Assembly (NCBI RefSeq): GCF_000829415.1
Contig: NZ_AP014637.1
Coordinates: 2,244,001 to 2,308,000, forward strand
Reading direction: 5' to 3'
DNA from: Pseudomonas sp. StFLB209
GTDB taxonomy: Bacteria > Pseudomonadota > Gammaproteobacteria > Pseudomonadales > Pseudomonadaceae
DNA length: 64,000 nucleotides
Shown: piece after piece, positions 17,703 to 26,757 of the stretch
Layout: each line of letters begins with the position of its first letter
Numbering within the stretch: position 1 is the first letter of the stretch
Program-made: the position numbers and the translations under genes
The notes under the pieces: generated by a model
The model's input: only the letters and a program-made list of their open reading frames with translations
What the model was told of the DNA's origin: nothing
Database searches by the model: none

Positions 17703-18384
17703 GGGGGTGAGTGCGGCGGTGATGGAGGCGCATTTGAAGAAACTGGGCGACACGTTGGTGAAGATTGAGAAATTGCATCAGGACAGTTTTGGAAAATACG
17801 GCCACTTGAGGGCGCCGGAGTTTTTGGCTCAGCGAAAAGAATTGCTTAAAGAGCTCGATAGTCATCTGTTCGGCTCTAGAAATCTCAAGGGGCTTGCGAC
17901 CTTCGATGGCCATCCCAAGTTGAAAAACGCGCTGGGGATTTCAAGTCGTAGCCTCGTTCATCATTGGCGCAAGGCCGGAGGAGCGGGGGCTATTCCTGGT
18001 TATTCCGAGCATGTTAAGGCGATTGCCAAAGCTACCGGATGGATGAAGACAGGCGGCTATATCGGCATTGGGATTGGCGGCGTTTCGGGTGTGATGGCGA
18101 TCAAGGAGGTATGCGCTAATGGCGATGACCAACAGTGCAGAAAAGCAATGATTACCGAGGGTGGAAAGTTCCTGGGGGCAAGCTATGGAGGCTATAAGTT
18201 TGGAGGACTGGCGGCTGGCTATGCCGCATCCATTTGTGTGTTCGTGGGGGTACCTACGGCTGGAGTCGGAGCTGTGGTTTGTGCCGGTACCGTTGTTGGA
18301 CTGGCTGCCCTAGCAGGAACGGTAGGGGGGGCAGCGCTTGGGGAGTGGGCTGGTGAAGTCATATATGAGCACGTCGTAGATTGA
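17683..18384 (+). pseudogene. C-terminal part of the interrupted toxin-like protein
   Basis: This is the continuation (233 codons plus stop) of the gene that starts at 16301. It could still be translated alone from GTG 17707, giving 225 residues. The first half is a charged helical region (LKKLGDTLVKIEKLHQDSFG). The second half holds glycine/alanine-rich hydrophobic stretches (IGIGIGGVSGVM, then FGGLAAGYAASICVFVGVP and GLAALAGTVGGAALGEWAG) that could insert into membranes. The AT-richer base use and the following membrane protein suggest an acquired toxin-immunity pair. No catalytic motif is recognised, so the function is open. Confidence 0.65.
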
Positions 18385-18479
18385 TCAACGGCGGATCTAG
18401 CTCTGCTTCAGAGTTTTCTCAGCTCTTTCGAAAATTAGTATTCAGGGACGCCTCTGGACGTTCAGGTTGTGCTTGATAG

Positions 18480-19256
18480 GTGGTAATTCTGTTGATCTTG
18501 AATCTTGGGGTTGCGATTTTTTTCTGTGTTTTTATAAGTATTACTGTTGAGTTATATGTCAGGTGGCGCTGTCTATCCGGTATGTTGAAAGCACTGGGAA
18601 GAAGCTCGCTTTTTTCTTCGGTTCGTGAGGGGGATCTTGAGCATCAAGGTCGGCTCTTTAAAACAATGCTGTTAACGGACATTGGTACTGCGCTGATTTT
18701 TTCCCGCAGCAATGTGCGTACTGGCGTGCTTGATCCTGCCGATGTCGCTGAATTTCCTCGTCGCTTGAGGCTCATGGCAGTGACTTTTGTTCTTTCGTCT
18801 TACGCCAGTGTGTTATCGATTCTCGTTTGTGTAGTTCTTATGGGGCTGGATGACTTTGCCGAGCCTTATGCCTATATACCCTGGCAGGAGCTTGCGTTGT
18901 TTTATTCTTATAGTATTGCAGCTTTAATGCTCGCAGTGAGTGTCTGTCTAAGTGTCTATGCGATTCAGTGCCATTTGCCGGCTATGCTTGCTGCGATCAA
19001 GAAAGATCATCCTTATAGAGCCAAACTGGAGCAAGACCTGCGTTGGCACGGAACCTCGTGGCGCTCGATTCTGTTTGTGCTGATTTGCAGGACGGTGGCT
19101 GCCAATGGTCGCAAACTGAGAAATTTTGATGGCGATGTTTTTGATTTAAACACTTTGCCTACCCGCCTCAAGTGGGTGGCACGAGCCAACATAATCTGTG
19201 CGTGGACCGGCATTGCGTCTGCACTGATCGCTCTGGCGTTATACATTTTGTGGTGA
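18480..19256 (+). CDS. Membrane protein, possible immunity partner of the upstream toxin-like gene
   Basis: An unrecognised protein of up to 258 residues with four hydrophobic segments (about residues 2-25, 98-122, 138-165 and 236-258) and a cytoplasmic-looking basic loop. Two starts are possible: GTG 18480, or TTG 18492, which has AGGTGG eight bases upstream and may be the real one. The gene is clearly AT-richer than its neighbours (runs such as TTTTTTCTGTG), a sign of transfer. Its place directly after a membrane-active-looking toxin gene fits an inner-membrane immunity protein. This is inferred from context only. Confidence 0.65.
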   Translation: MVILLILNLGVAIFFCVFISITVELYVRWRCLSGMLKALGRSSLFSSVREGDLEHQGRLFKTMLLTDIGTALIFSRSNVRTGVLDPADVAEFPRRLRLMAVTFVLSSYASVLSILVCVVLMGLDDFAEPYAYIPWQELALFYSYSIAALMLAVSVCLSVYAIQCHLPAMLAAIKKDHPYRAKLEQDLRWHGTSWRSILFVLICRTVAANGRKLRNFDGDVFDLNTLPTRLKWVARANIICAWTGIASALIALALYILW

Positions 19257-19268
19257 CCACCATCCCGG

Positions 19269-21653
19269 CTACTTTGGCACCAACCGCAATTCCCCCTGCC
19301 GATGTGCCTGCACATCCGCCTCACTGAACCACTGCGGTACGTACTCGCCACGAATGTAGCTTTCAGCCTGGTCGGCATAGTGGCGGTCAAACGGTACGCC
19401 GCTCTGGCCCACCGGGTTGATGCCCAGGCTGTTGGCCGGGTCGGCGAGGTCGATCAGGCGGCGGGTCGAGGGGCCGTAGTTGACCGGCCATGGCGCGGGG
19501 CCGGTGCGTGATGACAGGTTATTGGGGACCTCGTGGCTGCCGGGGGCCGGCAAGGGGCCGACGTTAAGCAGCCAGTCCAGAGGCTTCTGGGCACCCAGCG
19601 GATGGGCGTGGGTCAGTTGATGAACCTTGCCCCATTGCCACTGCTGCGAGTCATTGCCGTACAGGCTGCGCAGGTGATCGAGGCTGGCGCGCCAGGCGGC
19701 CTGGACGATCTCGCTGCGGCTTTCGCGGGCCAGCGTCTGACGGTCGTCCCACCACGGCGAATCGGCGTCGGCGGCCAGGCGCGGCATGGCCGAGTCGAAC
19801 ACCCGGGTTGAGAGCAGGGTGTCGAACAGGGCATCGCCCAGGTCGTCCTTGAAGGCTTTGTCTGCCAGGTTGAACAGCAACTGATTGAACAGCGTGGCAG
19901 CCACTGAGTCCAGCGGGTAGTCGCCTTGCCAGGTTGCAAGCTGGCCGAGCAGCGCCCGTTCGGCCGGGTCTTGAGTGGCTCGCAACAGCTCTGGCAACAG
20001 GGGCTTGAGGATGCTCGGCGCATAGTCAGTGGTGGTGCCCAGTTGCAGGGCCTTGCTCGACTTCAGGTCCCATTTCACTGAGGCATCACGCAGTTGCCGA
20101 TCAAGCTGTTGGCCGCGTTGCGGTGGGTTGTAGTAGCCGGGAATCTCGAGGCCGGCCGGCGATAGCGGCTGGAAATTGGCCGAGATGATGTAGCCGCGGG
20201 CCGGGTTCTCTTCCTGGGGGTTGGCGCTGAACGGGTGAAAACCCGGTTTCTCGGCCTGGCCGCTGCTGCCGTCGAGGATGAAGGCCGGGTTGACGCCCTG
20301 TGGGCGGATTGGCAGTTGCCCGGCGGCCCACCAGCCAATGTCGCCTCTGGCGTTGGCCCAGACGATGTTCAGCCCCGGCGCCTGAATCTTCGCTGCGGCG
20401 CTGCGCATCTTGTCCAGCGTATCGGCGCGGTTGGCCTGATAGAAACCGTCGAGCACCGGGTTATCGGCCTCCAGAAATGACCACCACATGGCAATCGGCG
20501 TGCTGCCGGCCTGTTTGCCCAGTGCGTCGTTGATGATCGGCCCATGCGGCGAGCGGCGCAGGGTCAGGGTCACCGGTGGCTGGCCCTTGACCGCGATCTG
20601 CTGTTCGCTGCGGGTCATCTCCACCCAGCGGCCCTGATACCAGACCTGCTCGGGGTTGTCTGGGTTGGTTTTCTCGGCGATCAGGTCCAGGTCATCGTTC
20701 TGGAACATGGTCAGGCTCCAGCCGAAATCCATGTTGTGGCCGAGAAAGGCGAAGGGGTTAAGCGCCTGGTAGTGACCGTACAGCTCGAAATCCGGGGCCG
20801 ACAACTGCGCCTCGTACCAGACCGCCGGCACCGAGAAGCGGATATGCGGGTCTCCGGCCAGCAGCGGCTTGCCACTGCGGGTGCGGCTACCGGCGATGGC
20901 CCAGGCATTGCTGCCTTCGAACTGTGGCAGGCCGGCGTCCTGCAAGGCCTGTTGGCTCAATTGCGCCAAGGCACCGAGGTCGTGCCAGTCGTTGTGGCTC
21001 AGCCCCGGCTGGCCAGCCAGCATGCCGTCGGGATGCCATTGCAGATCGAATACTTTCAGGTAATTGGCGCCCAACTCGTCACGCACGTAGGTCAGCAATG
21101 GTTCGGTACGAAACGCCGCAGCGAAGCTGTAGGCCAGGTAACCGCCGATGCTCAGGGTGTCTTCGGCGCTGAACGGCCGTTTCGCAATGCCCAGCAGGTC
21201 GAACTCCAGCGGCCTGGCGCGGCTGTCCTGGTACTGGTTGATGCCGTCCAGATAGGCCTCCAGTGCCTGCCAGGCCGGGGTTGTACGGTCCTGACGGGCG
21301 ACATAGGCGTCGGCGTGTTCGCGGATGCGCAAGGTGCGGAACAGCCGGTCTGTGTCGATCAGTTTGGGGCCCAGTACCTCTGCCAGTTCACCGCGTGCCA
21401 GACGGCGCAGCATTTCCATCTGGAACAGCCGGTCCTGGGCTTGCACATAGCCCAGCGCCCGGTACATGTCGGCCTGGTTTTCGGCGCGGATATGCGGCAC
21501 ACCACGTTCGTCATAACGCACGCTGACCGGCGCGCGCAGACCGTTGAGGGCCAGTTCGCCGGCACGCACGGGTTGTTTGCTGTGGACGTACCAGGTCGCA
21601 CCTGCGACAAGCAGGCCAAGGGCGATGGCGAGGACGGTAAGGCTGCGTTTCAT
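19269..21653 (-). CDS. Penicillin-acylase-family N-terminal nucleophile hydrolase (QuiP-like)
   Basis: A 794-residue periplasmic Ntn-hydrolase of the penicillin acylase family, a group that includes acyl-homoserine-lactone acylases such as QuiP. The N-terminus is a signal/anchor helix (LTVLAIALGLLVAGATW). An alpha-subunit region precedes the autocatalytic cleavage site, where the new N-terminal serine is S248 in FEGSNAWAI. The motifs HNMDFGWSLTMFQNDDLD and SPHGPII are typical of the beta subunit. I use ATG 21653; a TTG five codons upstream is also in frame. Whether it degrades quorum signals or other amides is not visible. Confidence 0.9.
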   Translation of the reverse strand: MKRSLTVLAIALGLLVAGATWYVHSKQPVRAGELALNGLRAPVSVRYDERGVPHIRAENQADMYRALGYVQAQDRLFQMEMLRRLARGELAEVLGPKLIDTDRLFRTLRIREHADAYVARQDRTTPAWQALEAYLDGINQYQDSRARPLEFDLLGIAKRPFSAEDTLSIGGYLAYSFAAAFRTEPLLTYVRDELGANYLKVFDLQWHPDGMLAGQPGLSHNDWHDLGALAQLSQQALQDAGLPQFEGSNAWAIAGSRTRSGKPLLAGDPHIRFSVPAVWYEAQLSAPDFELYGHYQALNPFAFLGHNMDFGWSLTMFQNDDLDLIAEKTNPDNPEQVWYQGRWVEMTRSEQQIAVKGQPPVTLTLRRSPHGPIINDALGKQAGSTPIAMWWSFLEADNPVLDGFYQANRADTLDKMRSAAAKIQAPGLNIVWANARGDIGWWAAGQLPIRPQGVNPAFILDGSSGQAEKPGFHPFSANPQEENPARGYIISANFQPLSPAGLEIPGYYNPPQRGQQLDRQLRDASVKWDLKSSKALQLGTTTDYAPSILKPLLPELLRATQDPAERALLGQLATWQGDYPLDSVAATLFNQLLFNLADKAFKDDLGDALFDTLLSTRVFDSAMPRLAADADSPWWDDRQTLARESRSEIVQAAWRASLDHLRSLYGNDSQQWQWGKVHQLTHAHPLGAQKPLDWLLNVGPLPAPGSHEVPNNLSSRTGPAPWPVNYGPSTRRLIDLADPANSLGINPVGQSGVPFDRHYADQAESYIRGEYVPQWFSEADVQAHRQGELRLVPK

Positions 21654-21804
21654 CCGGTGTCTCTGCAAGTGGCTGGCTGACTGAAGCAGAGCCGCACCCT
21701 ACAGTCTGTGACGGCGCCTGGGTAGTGCCAGCTTGTGGCTTGCCAGCCAGCGACAGACAGATGAAGATCAGTGCAACACCTTGCCCAGCGCCTGTGGATT
21801 TGCC

Positions 21805-22749
21805 ATGACCGACACCTTCGACCCCGATCAGTTACGTGCCAGCCTGCAGCCGCTGAGCGCCGATGATGTTCTGTCGCCAGCCGGGCAGGCTTACCAGCGT
21901 TTCTACAGCCTGGGTGCATTGGGCGGTGAAAAGGTCATTCGCAGCTGGCTGGGCCGTCTGGATGTGGATCAGTACCAAATCGTCGGCCAGGTCTGGTTGC
22001 CGGAGCGACCGCTGGCGACACTGATCCTGATGCACGGTTTCTACGATCATATGGGTTTGTATCGGCATGTGATCGAGTGGGCGCTGGCGCAGAACTTTGC
22101 GGTGCTGTCTTGCGACCTGCCGGGGCATGGACTGTCCAGCGGCAGCCGGGCGAGCATTGGTGACTTCGCCGAGTACCAGAGCGTGCTGCAGCGTCTGCTG
22201 GCCGAGGCGCAAGCCTTGCAGTTGCCGCAGCCCTGGCACTTGTGCGGGCAGAGCACCGGCGGCGCCATCGTGGTCGACCATGTACTGCATCGCGGCAGCG
22301 ACAGCCCGGCCCAAGGCCAGGTGATTCTGTTATCTCCGCTGGTACGGCCAAGGGCGTGGGGCTGGTCCAAGGCCAGTTACTACTTGCTGCGACCGTTTGT
22401 CAGCGGCATTGCCCGGCGCTTTACCGAAAACTCCAATGCCCCGGCGTTTCTGCCGTTTCTGATGGCCGACCCCTTGCAGCCGCGGCGCCTGCCCACTGCC
22501 TGGGTCGGGGCGCTGGCGCGCTGGATCGTGCATATCGAGAAGGCGCCACGCAGCGAACGGCAGCCGTGGATCGTGCAGGGCGAGTCGGACATGACCGTGG
22601 ACTGGAGCTACAACCTGAGTGTGCTCAACGAAAAATTCAGCGACCCGCAGATTCTGATGCTGCGTGAGGCCAGGCACCACCTGGCCAATGAGATTCCCGA
22701 ATTGCGCGCTCAGTATTTCGAGTTTCTCAATGGGCGCTTTCGGAGCTGA
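21805..22749 (+). CDS. Alpha/beta hydrolase (lysophospholipase-like, Hydrolase_4 type)
   Basis: A 314-residue alpha/beta hydrolase. The oxyanion region LILMHGFYDHMG is at residues 73-84, the nucleophile elbow is CGQSTGG (S150), the acid is in GESDMTVDW and the final histidine in EARHHLAN. This layout is that of monoglyceride lipase or lysophospholipase-like enzymes. No signal peptide is seen, so it should act in the cytoplasm or at the inner membrane. It is divergent from the acylase gene. The substrate is unknown. Confidence 0.87.
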   Translation: MTDTFDPDQLRASLQPLSADDVLSPAGQAYQRFYSLGALGGEKVIRSWLGRLDVDQYQIVGQVWLPERPLATLILMHGFYDHMGLYRHVIEWALAQNFAVLSCDLPGHGLSSGSRASIGDFAEYQSVLQRLLAEAQALQLPQPWHLCGQSTGGAIVVDHVLHRGSDSPAQGQVILLSPLVRPRAWGWSKASYYLLRPFVSGIARRFTENSNAPAFLPFLMADPLQPRRLPTAWVGALARWIVHIEKAPRSERQPWIVQGESDMTVDWSYNLSVLNEKFSDPQILMLREARHHLANEIPELRAQYFEFLNGRFRS

Positions 22750-22755
22750 ACCCAC

Positions 22756-23502
22756 TTACAGGTTTGAGTTGCTCTGCCCGACTGCCAGGCCTGCCTTGAT
22801 CGCCGCCAGCGCCGCCTGATAATAGGCCCGACCTTCGGGTGATTCGGCAAAGCTTGAGAACTGCTCCAGTTCCGGGTCCGAAAGGTCGCGGTAGACGTAC
22901 AGCAGGGTGTTGTTGAGGTCTGCGGCAATCTGCGCCATCAGGCGTTCGCGCTGGCCTTCGAGCATGCCTTGGGCCTGACCACCGCCCAGCAGCCCCGGAA
23001 TCATCTGGCTGAGGCTGTCGGCGGCGACGCCGGCCAGCGCCAGGCTGACCTCGGCACCGGCCTGCTTGGCCGGCAGCGCCTGGGCCAGATGGCCGATCAG
23101 CAATTGGCGGGTCGAGTCGGCCTGGATCACCGGCAGGCCCTGGGCGTGTTTGGCCAGTTGATCGGCGCGGGTGGCGGTCAGCTCGGCATTGACGATTTTG
23201 CGCCCCAGCGGCGACTGAAAAAAACGCAAGGCCGGAGCCGGATCCTTGAGGGTTTCGCGCAGCCGCTGCGCTGCGCGCTGGTCGACGGCCTGCGCCGCAA
23301 AACGCTGGTTGCTGTTGTTGACCAGGGCCTGGAACACCGCCGGTGGCAGGTTGGCCTGATAGCGCTGCTGCGCAGCCTTGAGCGCGTCATTGAAATGCGC
23401 CCGTTGTTGCGGCCAGCCAGCGGCCTTGTACAACTGATCGAAGTTGTCTGCCCAGGCAGGCAGTGCGCACAACAGCAACAACACAACACACAAACGACGC
23501 AT
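22756..23502 (-). CDS. DUF2059 family exported protein
   Basis: A 248-residue protein with a signal peptide (MRRLCVVLLLLCALPAWA) and a C-terminal DUF2059 region (LSDPELEQFSSFAESPEGRAYYQ). The start ATG 23502 is preceded by AGGAG; the frame is open further upstream but without support. It should be periplasmic and is of unknown function. It converges on the alpha/beta hydrolase gene with 6 bp between stops. Confidence 0.85.
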   Translation of the reverse strand: MRRLCVVLLLLCALPAWADNFDQLYKAAGWPQQRAHFNDALKAAQQRYQANLPPAVFQALVNNSNQRFAAQAVDQRAAQRLRETLKDPAPALRFFQSPLGRKIVNAELTATRADQLAKHAQGLPVIQADSTRQLLIGHLAQALPAKQAGAEVSLALAGVAADSLSQMIPGLLGGGQAQGMLEGQRERLMAQIAADLNNTLLYVYRDLSDPELEQFSSFAESPEGRAYYQAALAAIKAGLAVGQSNSNL

Positions 23503-23690
23503 TCGGGACTCCTGTCGGCAGGCCACTATTCTCGGTGCGTTAGCGGGGGTTTGTCGAGGCATGCCTGCGCCGGATCAATTAAAACTGCAACAGCCCGGTA
23601 ACCCACTATTGGATAGCCGGGGTTACGGCTACTATAGGCAGCCTCTGAAAACGTTTGCGAGGCACTCGCAGTCAGTTTCTGAGGTGCTCC

Positions 23691-24326
23691 ATGCACGCCA
23701 CGCCCATCCCCACCGATCACCCCTTGTTACAGCGCATCGTTGACGACCTGGCCACCCGCGGCTGGTCGCAGCAGGACGTGTTCCTGCCTGATGAACTGAC
23801 CCGCGAACTGGCCGCCGAGTGCCGTCGGCGTGCCGCTGCCGGTGACTTGGAGCCGGCCGGGGTTGGTCGTGGGCTGGCGCAGGAGGTGCGCGAGGGGATT
23901 CGCGGCGACCATATCCAGTGGCTGGAGCCTGGGCAGTCTGGTGTCTGTGACCAGTACCTGCAGGTGATGGACAGCTTGCGGACGGCCCTGAACCGCGATT
24001 TGTTCATGGGCCTTGAAGATTTCGAGAGCCACTTCGCCTTCTACCCGCCGGGGGCGTTCTACAAGCGGCATCTGGATCGCTTTCGCGATGACGACCGGCG
24101 CATGGTCTCGGCGGTGTTGTACCTCAATCCTGACTGGCAGCCCCAAGAGGGCGGTCAGTTGCGGATGTACCTGGAAAACGACGCGCCGCATGACGTGCAG
24201 CCGATCAGCGGTTGCCTGGCCATCTTTCTGTCTGGTGAGGTGGCGCATGAGGTATTGCCGGCCAGCCGCGACCGGCTGTCGCTGACTGGCTGGTTCAGGC
24301 GCCGGGGTAACGACGTCCTGGCCTGA
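23691..24326 (+). CDS. 2-oxoglutarate/Fe(II) oxygenase, SM-20/prolyl-hydroxylase-like
   Basis: A 211-residue dioxygenase of the prolyl 4-hydroxylase superfamily. The iron-binding triad is H127 and D129 in YKRHLDRF and H186 in GEVAHEV. The 2-oxoglutarate-binding arginine is R195 in SRDRLSLTGWFR. The start ATG 23691 follows GAGGTG. Bacterial relatives hydroxylate elongation factor Tu or other proteins, which would be the best guess for this one. Confidence 0.88.
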   Translation: MHATPIPTDHPLLQRIVDDLATRGWSQQDVFLPDELTRELAAECRRRAAAGDLEPAGVGRGLAQEVREGIRGDHIQWLEPGQSGVCDQYLQVMDSLRTALNRDLFMGLEDFESHFAFYPPGAFYKRHLDRFRDDDRRMVSAVLYLNPDWQPQEGGQLRMYLENDAPHDVQPISGCLAIFLSGEVAHEVLPASRDRLSLTGWFRRRGNDVLA

Positions 24327-24335
24327 GCCGGTTTC

Positions 24336-24857
24336 TCAACCTGTGACAGGCTTACGCTTGCGTACCGGCCCCACCCGTTTCTCGATCGCCTGCTGCAACT
24401 CCTTGCGCATCCCCAGCAGGAAGGCCAGTTCTGCCACCACGAACAGCGGGCCGATGATCAGCCCGGTCACGTCGTCGATGAACGCCGGTTTGCGGCCTTC
24501 GTAATAGTGGCCGATGAACTGGATGATCCAGCCAGTCACGAACAGGCCCACGCCCCATGCCAGCCATACGCTGGTGGATTGCTGTGCCAGGCTGGCACCG
24601 CTCCATAGGCATAACAGCAGCAACACCGACATCAATACGCCCAGTGGCCGGTCCAGACGCAGATAGAAACGCACCGACGCCACGGCGACCAGCAAGGCCG
24701 GTGACAGCCATAGGCCGTAGGCAAGTACCCCAGGGCGTGACAGAAGAATCGTCACGGCCAGTACGATCAGTGGAATACCCAGGAAGTGGGTCACGATATT
24801 GCGCCAATCACGGTGATAAGCCGCATATTGGCTGAGATGATCGACCAGGTTTTTCAT
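24336..24857 (-). CDS. Mpo1-like (DUF962) membrane protein
   Basis: A 173-residue inner-membrane protein of the DUF962/Mpo1 family. The conserved start HLSQYAAYHRDWRNIVTHFLGIPLIV carries the histidines thought to bind iron, and FIGHYYEGRKPAFIDD is the second typical motif. Four hydrophobic helices are visible. The yeast homologue Mpo1 is a dioxygenase that shortens 2-hydroxy fatty acids. The bacterial role is not established. Confidence 0.88.
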   Translation of the reverse strand: MKNLVDHLSQYAAYHRDWRNIVTHFLGIPLIVLAVTILLSRPGVLAYGLWLSPALLVAVASVRFYLRLDRPLGVLMSVLLLLCLWSGASLAQQSTSVWLAWGVGLFVTGWIIQFIGHYYEGRKPAFIDDVTGLIIGPLFVVAELAFLLGMRKELQQAIEKRVGPVRKRKPVTG

Positions 24858-24941
24858 TATTATTCCTGTCCGCAGCGTTGATGGGTTGGCTACACAGTAG
24901 CTGCTCCAGCAAACACCTGCCTACGAAAAAAGGGAGCAGAA

Positions 24942-25652
24942 ATGACAAATGGAACGCTGTGGCGGTCGCGCTTGATGAGCGACTACTGGTTTGGGCAATT
25001 GCCGGCCGCCTTGCAAGACGCTTTATTGGGCGCTGCGCGACAACGGCGTATTACCCCAGGCAAGCTGCTGTTTGCTCAGGGTGACCCGCCCTGTGGCCTG
25101 TACGTGCTGCTTGAGGGCGCGGTGCGCATGGGCAGTGCCGGGCAACAGCGTCTGACGCCACGGCTTGAAGAGCTGGTGGCGCCGTTCTGGTTTGGCGAGG
25201 TGTCGCTGTTCGATGGCCAGCCACGCACGCTGGATGCCTATTCTCTGGTGCAGAGCATCTTTTTGCAGGTGCCCCAGCCGTTTATTGATCAATGGCTGCT
25301 TGAGCACCCTGAAGATTTACGCTTTTTTGCCCAGTTGCTCAGTAACAAGCTCGGCCTGCCATTGCTGCGCCCGGAAAAACTGCACAGCCTGCCGGATCGC
25401 GCCCGCGTCGCCTGGCGGTTGTTACTGCTCTGCGAAGGCTACGGGCAACTGAGCCATGCCCGGCGGCTGGTCGGTTTCGAGGCGATTGAAGCCTGCCCTA
25501 CCGTAGCGTTGTCGCGCGCCGCCTTGCTGGAAGTCCTGCAAGACTTGCAGCAGCGCAGGATCATCCGGCTGGGCCAGGAGCAACTGGAAGTCTTCGATAT
25601 CGATAAGCTGCGCAAGGCGGCCAATGTGCTGCGCGCCCGCGCACCCTGCTAA
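24942..25652 (+). CDS. Crp/Fnr-family transcriptional regulator
   Basis: A 236-residue regulator with an N-terminal cyclic-nucleotide-binding-type beta-roll (GKLLFAQGDPPCGLYVLLEGAVRMG) and a C-terminal winged helix (LSRAALLEVLQDLQQRRIIRL). No cysteines suited to an Fe-S cluster are clustered at the N-terminus, so it is not a classical Fnr. GGGAG lies before ATG 24942; an internal ATG at 24975 is also possible. It converges with the AraC gene and overlaps its end by 4 bp. The target genes are unknown. Confidence 0.87.
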   Translation: MTNGTLWRSRLMSDYWFGQLPAALQDALLGAARQRRITPGKLLFAQGDPPCGLYVLLEGAVRMGSAGQQRLTPRLEELVAPFWFGEVSLFDGQPRTLDAYSLVQSIFLQVPQPFIDQWLLEHPEDLRFFAQLLSNKLGLPLLRPEKLHSLPDRARVAWRLLLLCEGYGQLSHARRLVGFEAIEACPTVALSRAALLEVLQDLQQRRIIRLGQEQLEVFDIDKLRKAANVLRARAPC

Positions 25653-26614
25653 CGTGCCAGCCCCTGGCGATACTGCGTCGGGGTCAGGCCGGTCCAACGC
25701 TTGAAGGCGCGGCTGAAACTGTCGACATCGGCAAACCCCAGCAGCGACGCAATCTCGCTGAGTGAGGCGTCCGGGTCGTTGATGTGCAGCAACGCAAGGT
25801 TTTCCCGGCACTGGTTGACCAGCAGATCATAGCGGCAGCCTTCGTCGGCCAAGTGCCGTTGCAGGCTGCGCAGGCTCAAGCCTAAAACCTGGGCAACGGT
25901 CTCGGCGCTCGGTTCGCCTTCGGGTAACTGCGCTTCGATCGCGCTGCGCACCCGTGGCTCCCAGATCAGCGCCTGGGCCTGTGCTGCCGGCTCGCCCGGC
26001 TGGGTGGCGCCGTCATCCAGGTGGCTGTCGAAGTCGCGGCTGGCGAACACCAACAGGTTGTGCGCCGCGCCGAAAAACAACGGCGCGCGAAACAGCTCCT
26101 GCCACGGCAGCGGGTTTTCCGGCTGGGGGCGTTGCAGGTGCACCTCCAGCGGTGCATAGCTACGCCCCAGGCGGTTACGGCAGGTGCGGACGTAGATGGC
26201 AGCAAAGGCATCGAGCATCTCGGGCACGGGAGCCGCGCAGTCTGGCGGTGGGCTGAAGCTGAATTCGTAGCGCTCGCCGGTTTTCTGGAAGCTCAGTTGC
26301 AGGGCGTCGCGAGTGGGGGAGTGATAGCGCACGATCCGCTCGAACACCTCGCGCAACGATTCGCTGGCCACCAGGGTGTAGCCCAGCGCATGAAAACTGG
26401 TCGGGCTGACAAAGCGTGACACCCGCAGGCCCAAGGCCGGGTCGGCGCTGGCCTGCACTGCCAGTTGCCACAAGCGTAGCGTCGCCCCCGGCGCCTCGCG
26501 CGTGTGCGGGTCAAACCCGGCTGCCAGGCACAGCCCGGCGCTGTCCAGGCCCAGGACGTCGAGTTGCTTGCGCAGAGCGCGGGTCCAACTGGCGAGGCTG
26601 CTTGGCTCGGGCAT
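25649..26614 (-). CDS. AraC-family transcriptional regulator (OruR/ArgR-like architecture)
   Basis: A 321-residue regulator with an N-terminal arabinose-binding-type ligand domain (SFHALGYTLVASESLREVFERIVRY) and a C-terminal AraC helix-turn-helix pair (DASLSEIASLLGFADVDSFSRAFKRWTGLTPTQYRQ). It is divergent from the RBBP9-like hydrolase across an AT-rich 143-bp region that carries a perfect inverted repeat (26664-26697). The ligand is unknown. Confidence 0.9.
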   Translation of the reverse strand: MPEPSSLASWTRALRKQLDVLGLDSAGLCLAAGFDPHTREAPGATLRLWQLAVQASADPALGLRVSRFVSPTSFHALGYTLVASESLREVFERIVRYHSPTRDALQLSFQKTGERYEFSFSPPPDCAAPVPEMLDAFAAIYVRTCRNRLGRSYAPLEVHLQRPQPENPLPWQELFRAPLFFGAAHNLLVFASRDFDSHLDDGATQPGEPAAQAQALIWEPRVRSAIEAQLPEGEPSAETVAQVLGLSLRSLQRHLADEGCRYDLLVNQCRENLALLHINDPDASLSEIASLLGFADVDSFSRAFKRWTGLTPTQYRQGLAR

Positions 26615-26663
26615 GCGCGATACACCCTGTGTTGGCTAGGGGAGAAGAAATGCTGTTATTTCT

Positions 26664-26697
26664 TTAAGGAATTAATAAATATCTTCTTATTCCTTAA
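26664..26697. promoter_or_regulatory. Perfect inverted repeat in the AraC/hydrolase divergent promoter
   Basis: TTAAGGAAT (26664-26672) and ATTCCTTAA (26689-26697) are perfect 9-bp arms separated by 16 bp in an AT-rich region. The spacing suits a dimeric regulator binding two turns apart. It may be the operator of the hydrolase gene. Confidence 0.45.
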
Positions 26698-26757
26698 CGA
26701 ATATATATTGCCTCCCTATACTCGCTGCATGGATACAGGCCTTCAGGAGGCGACCCC

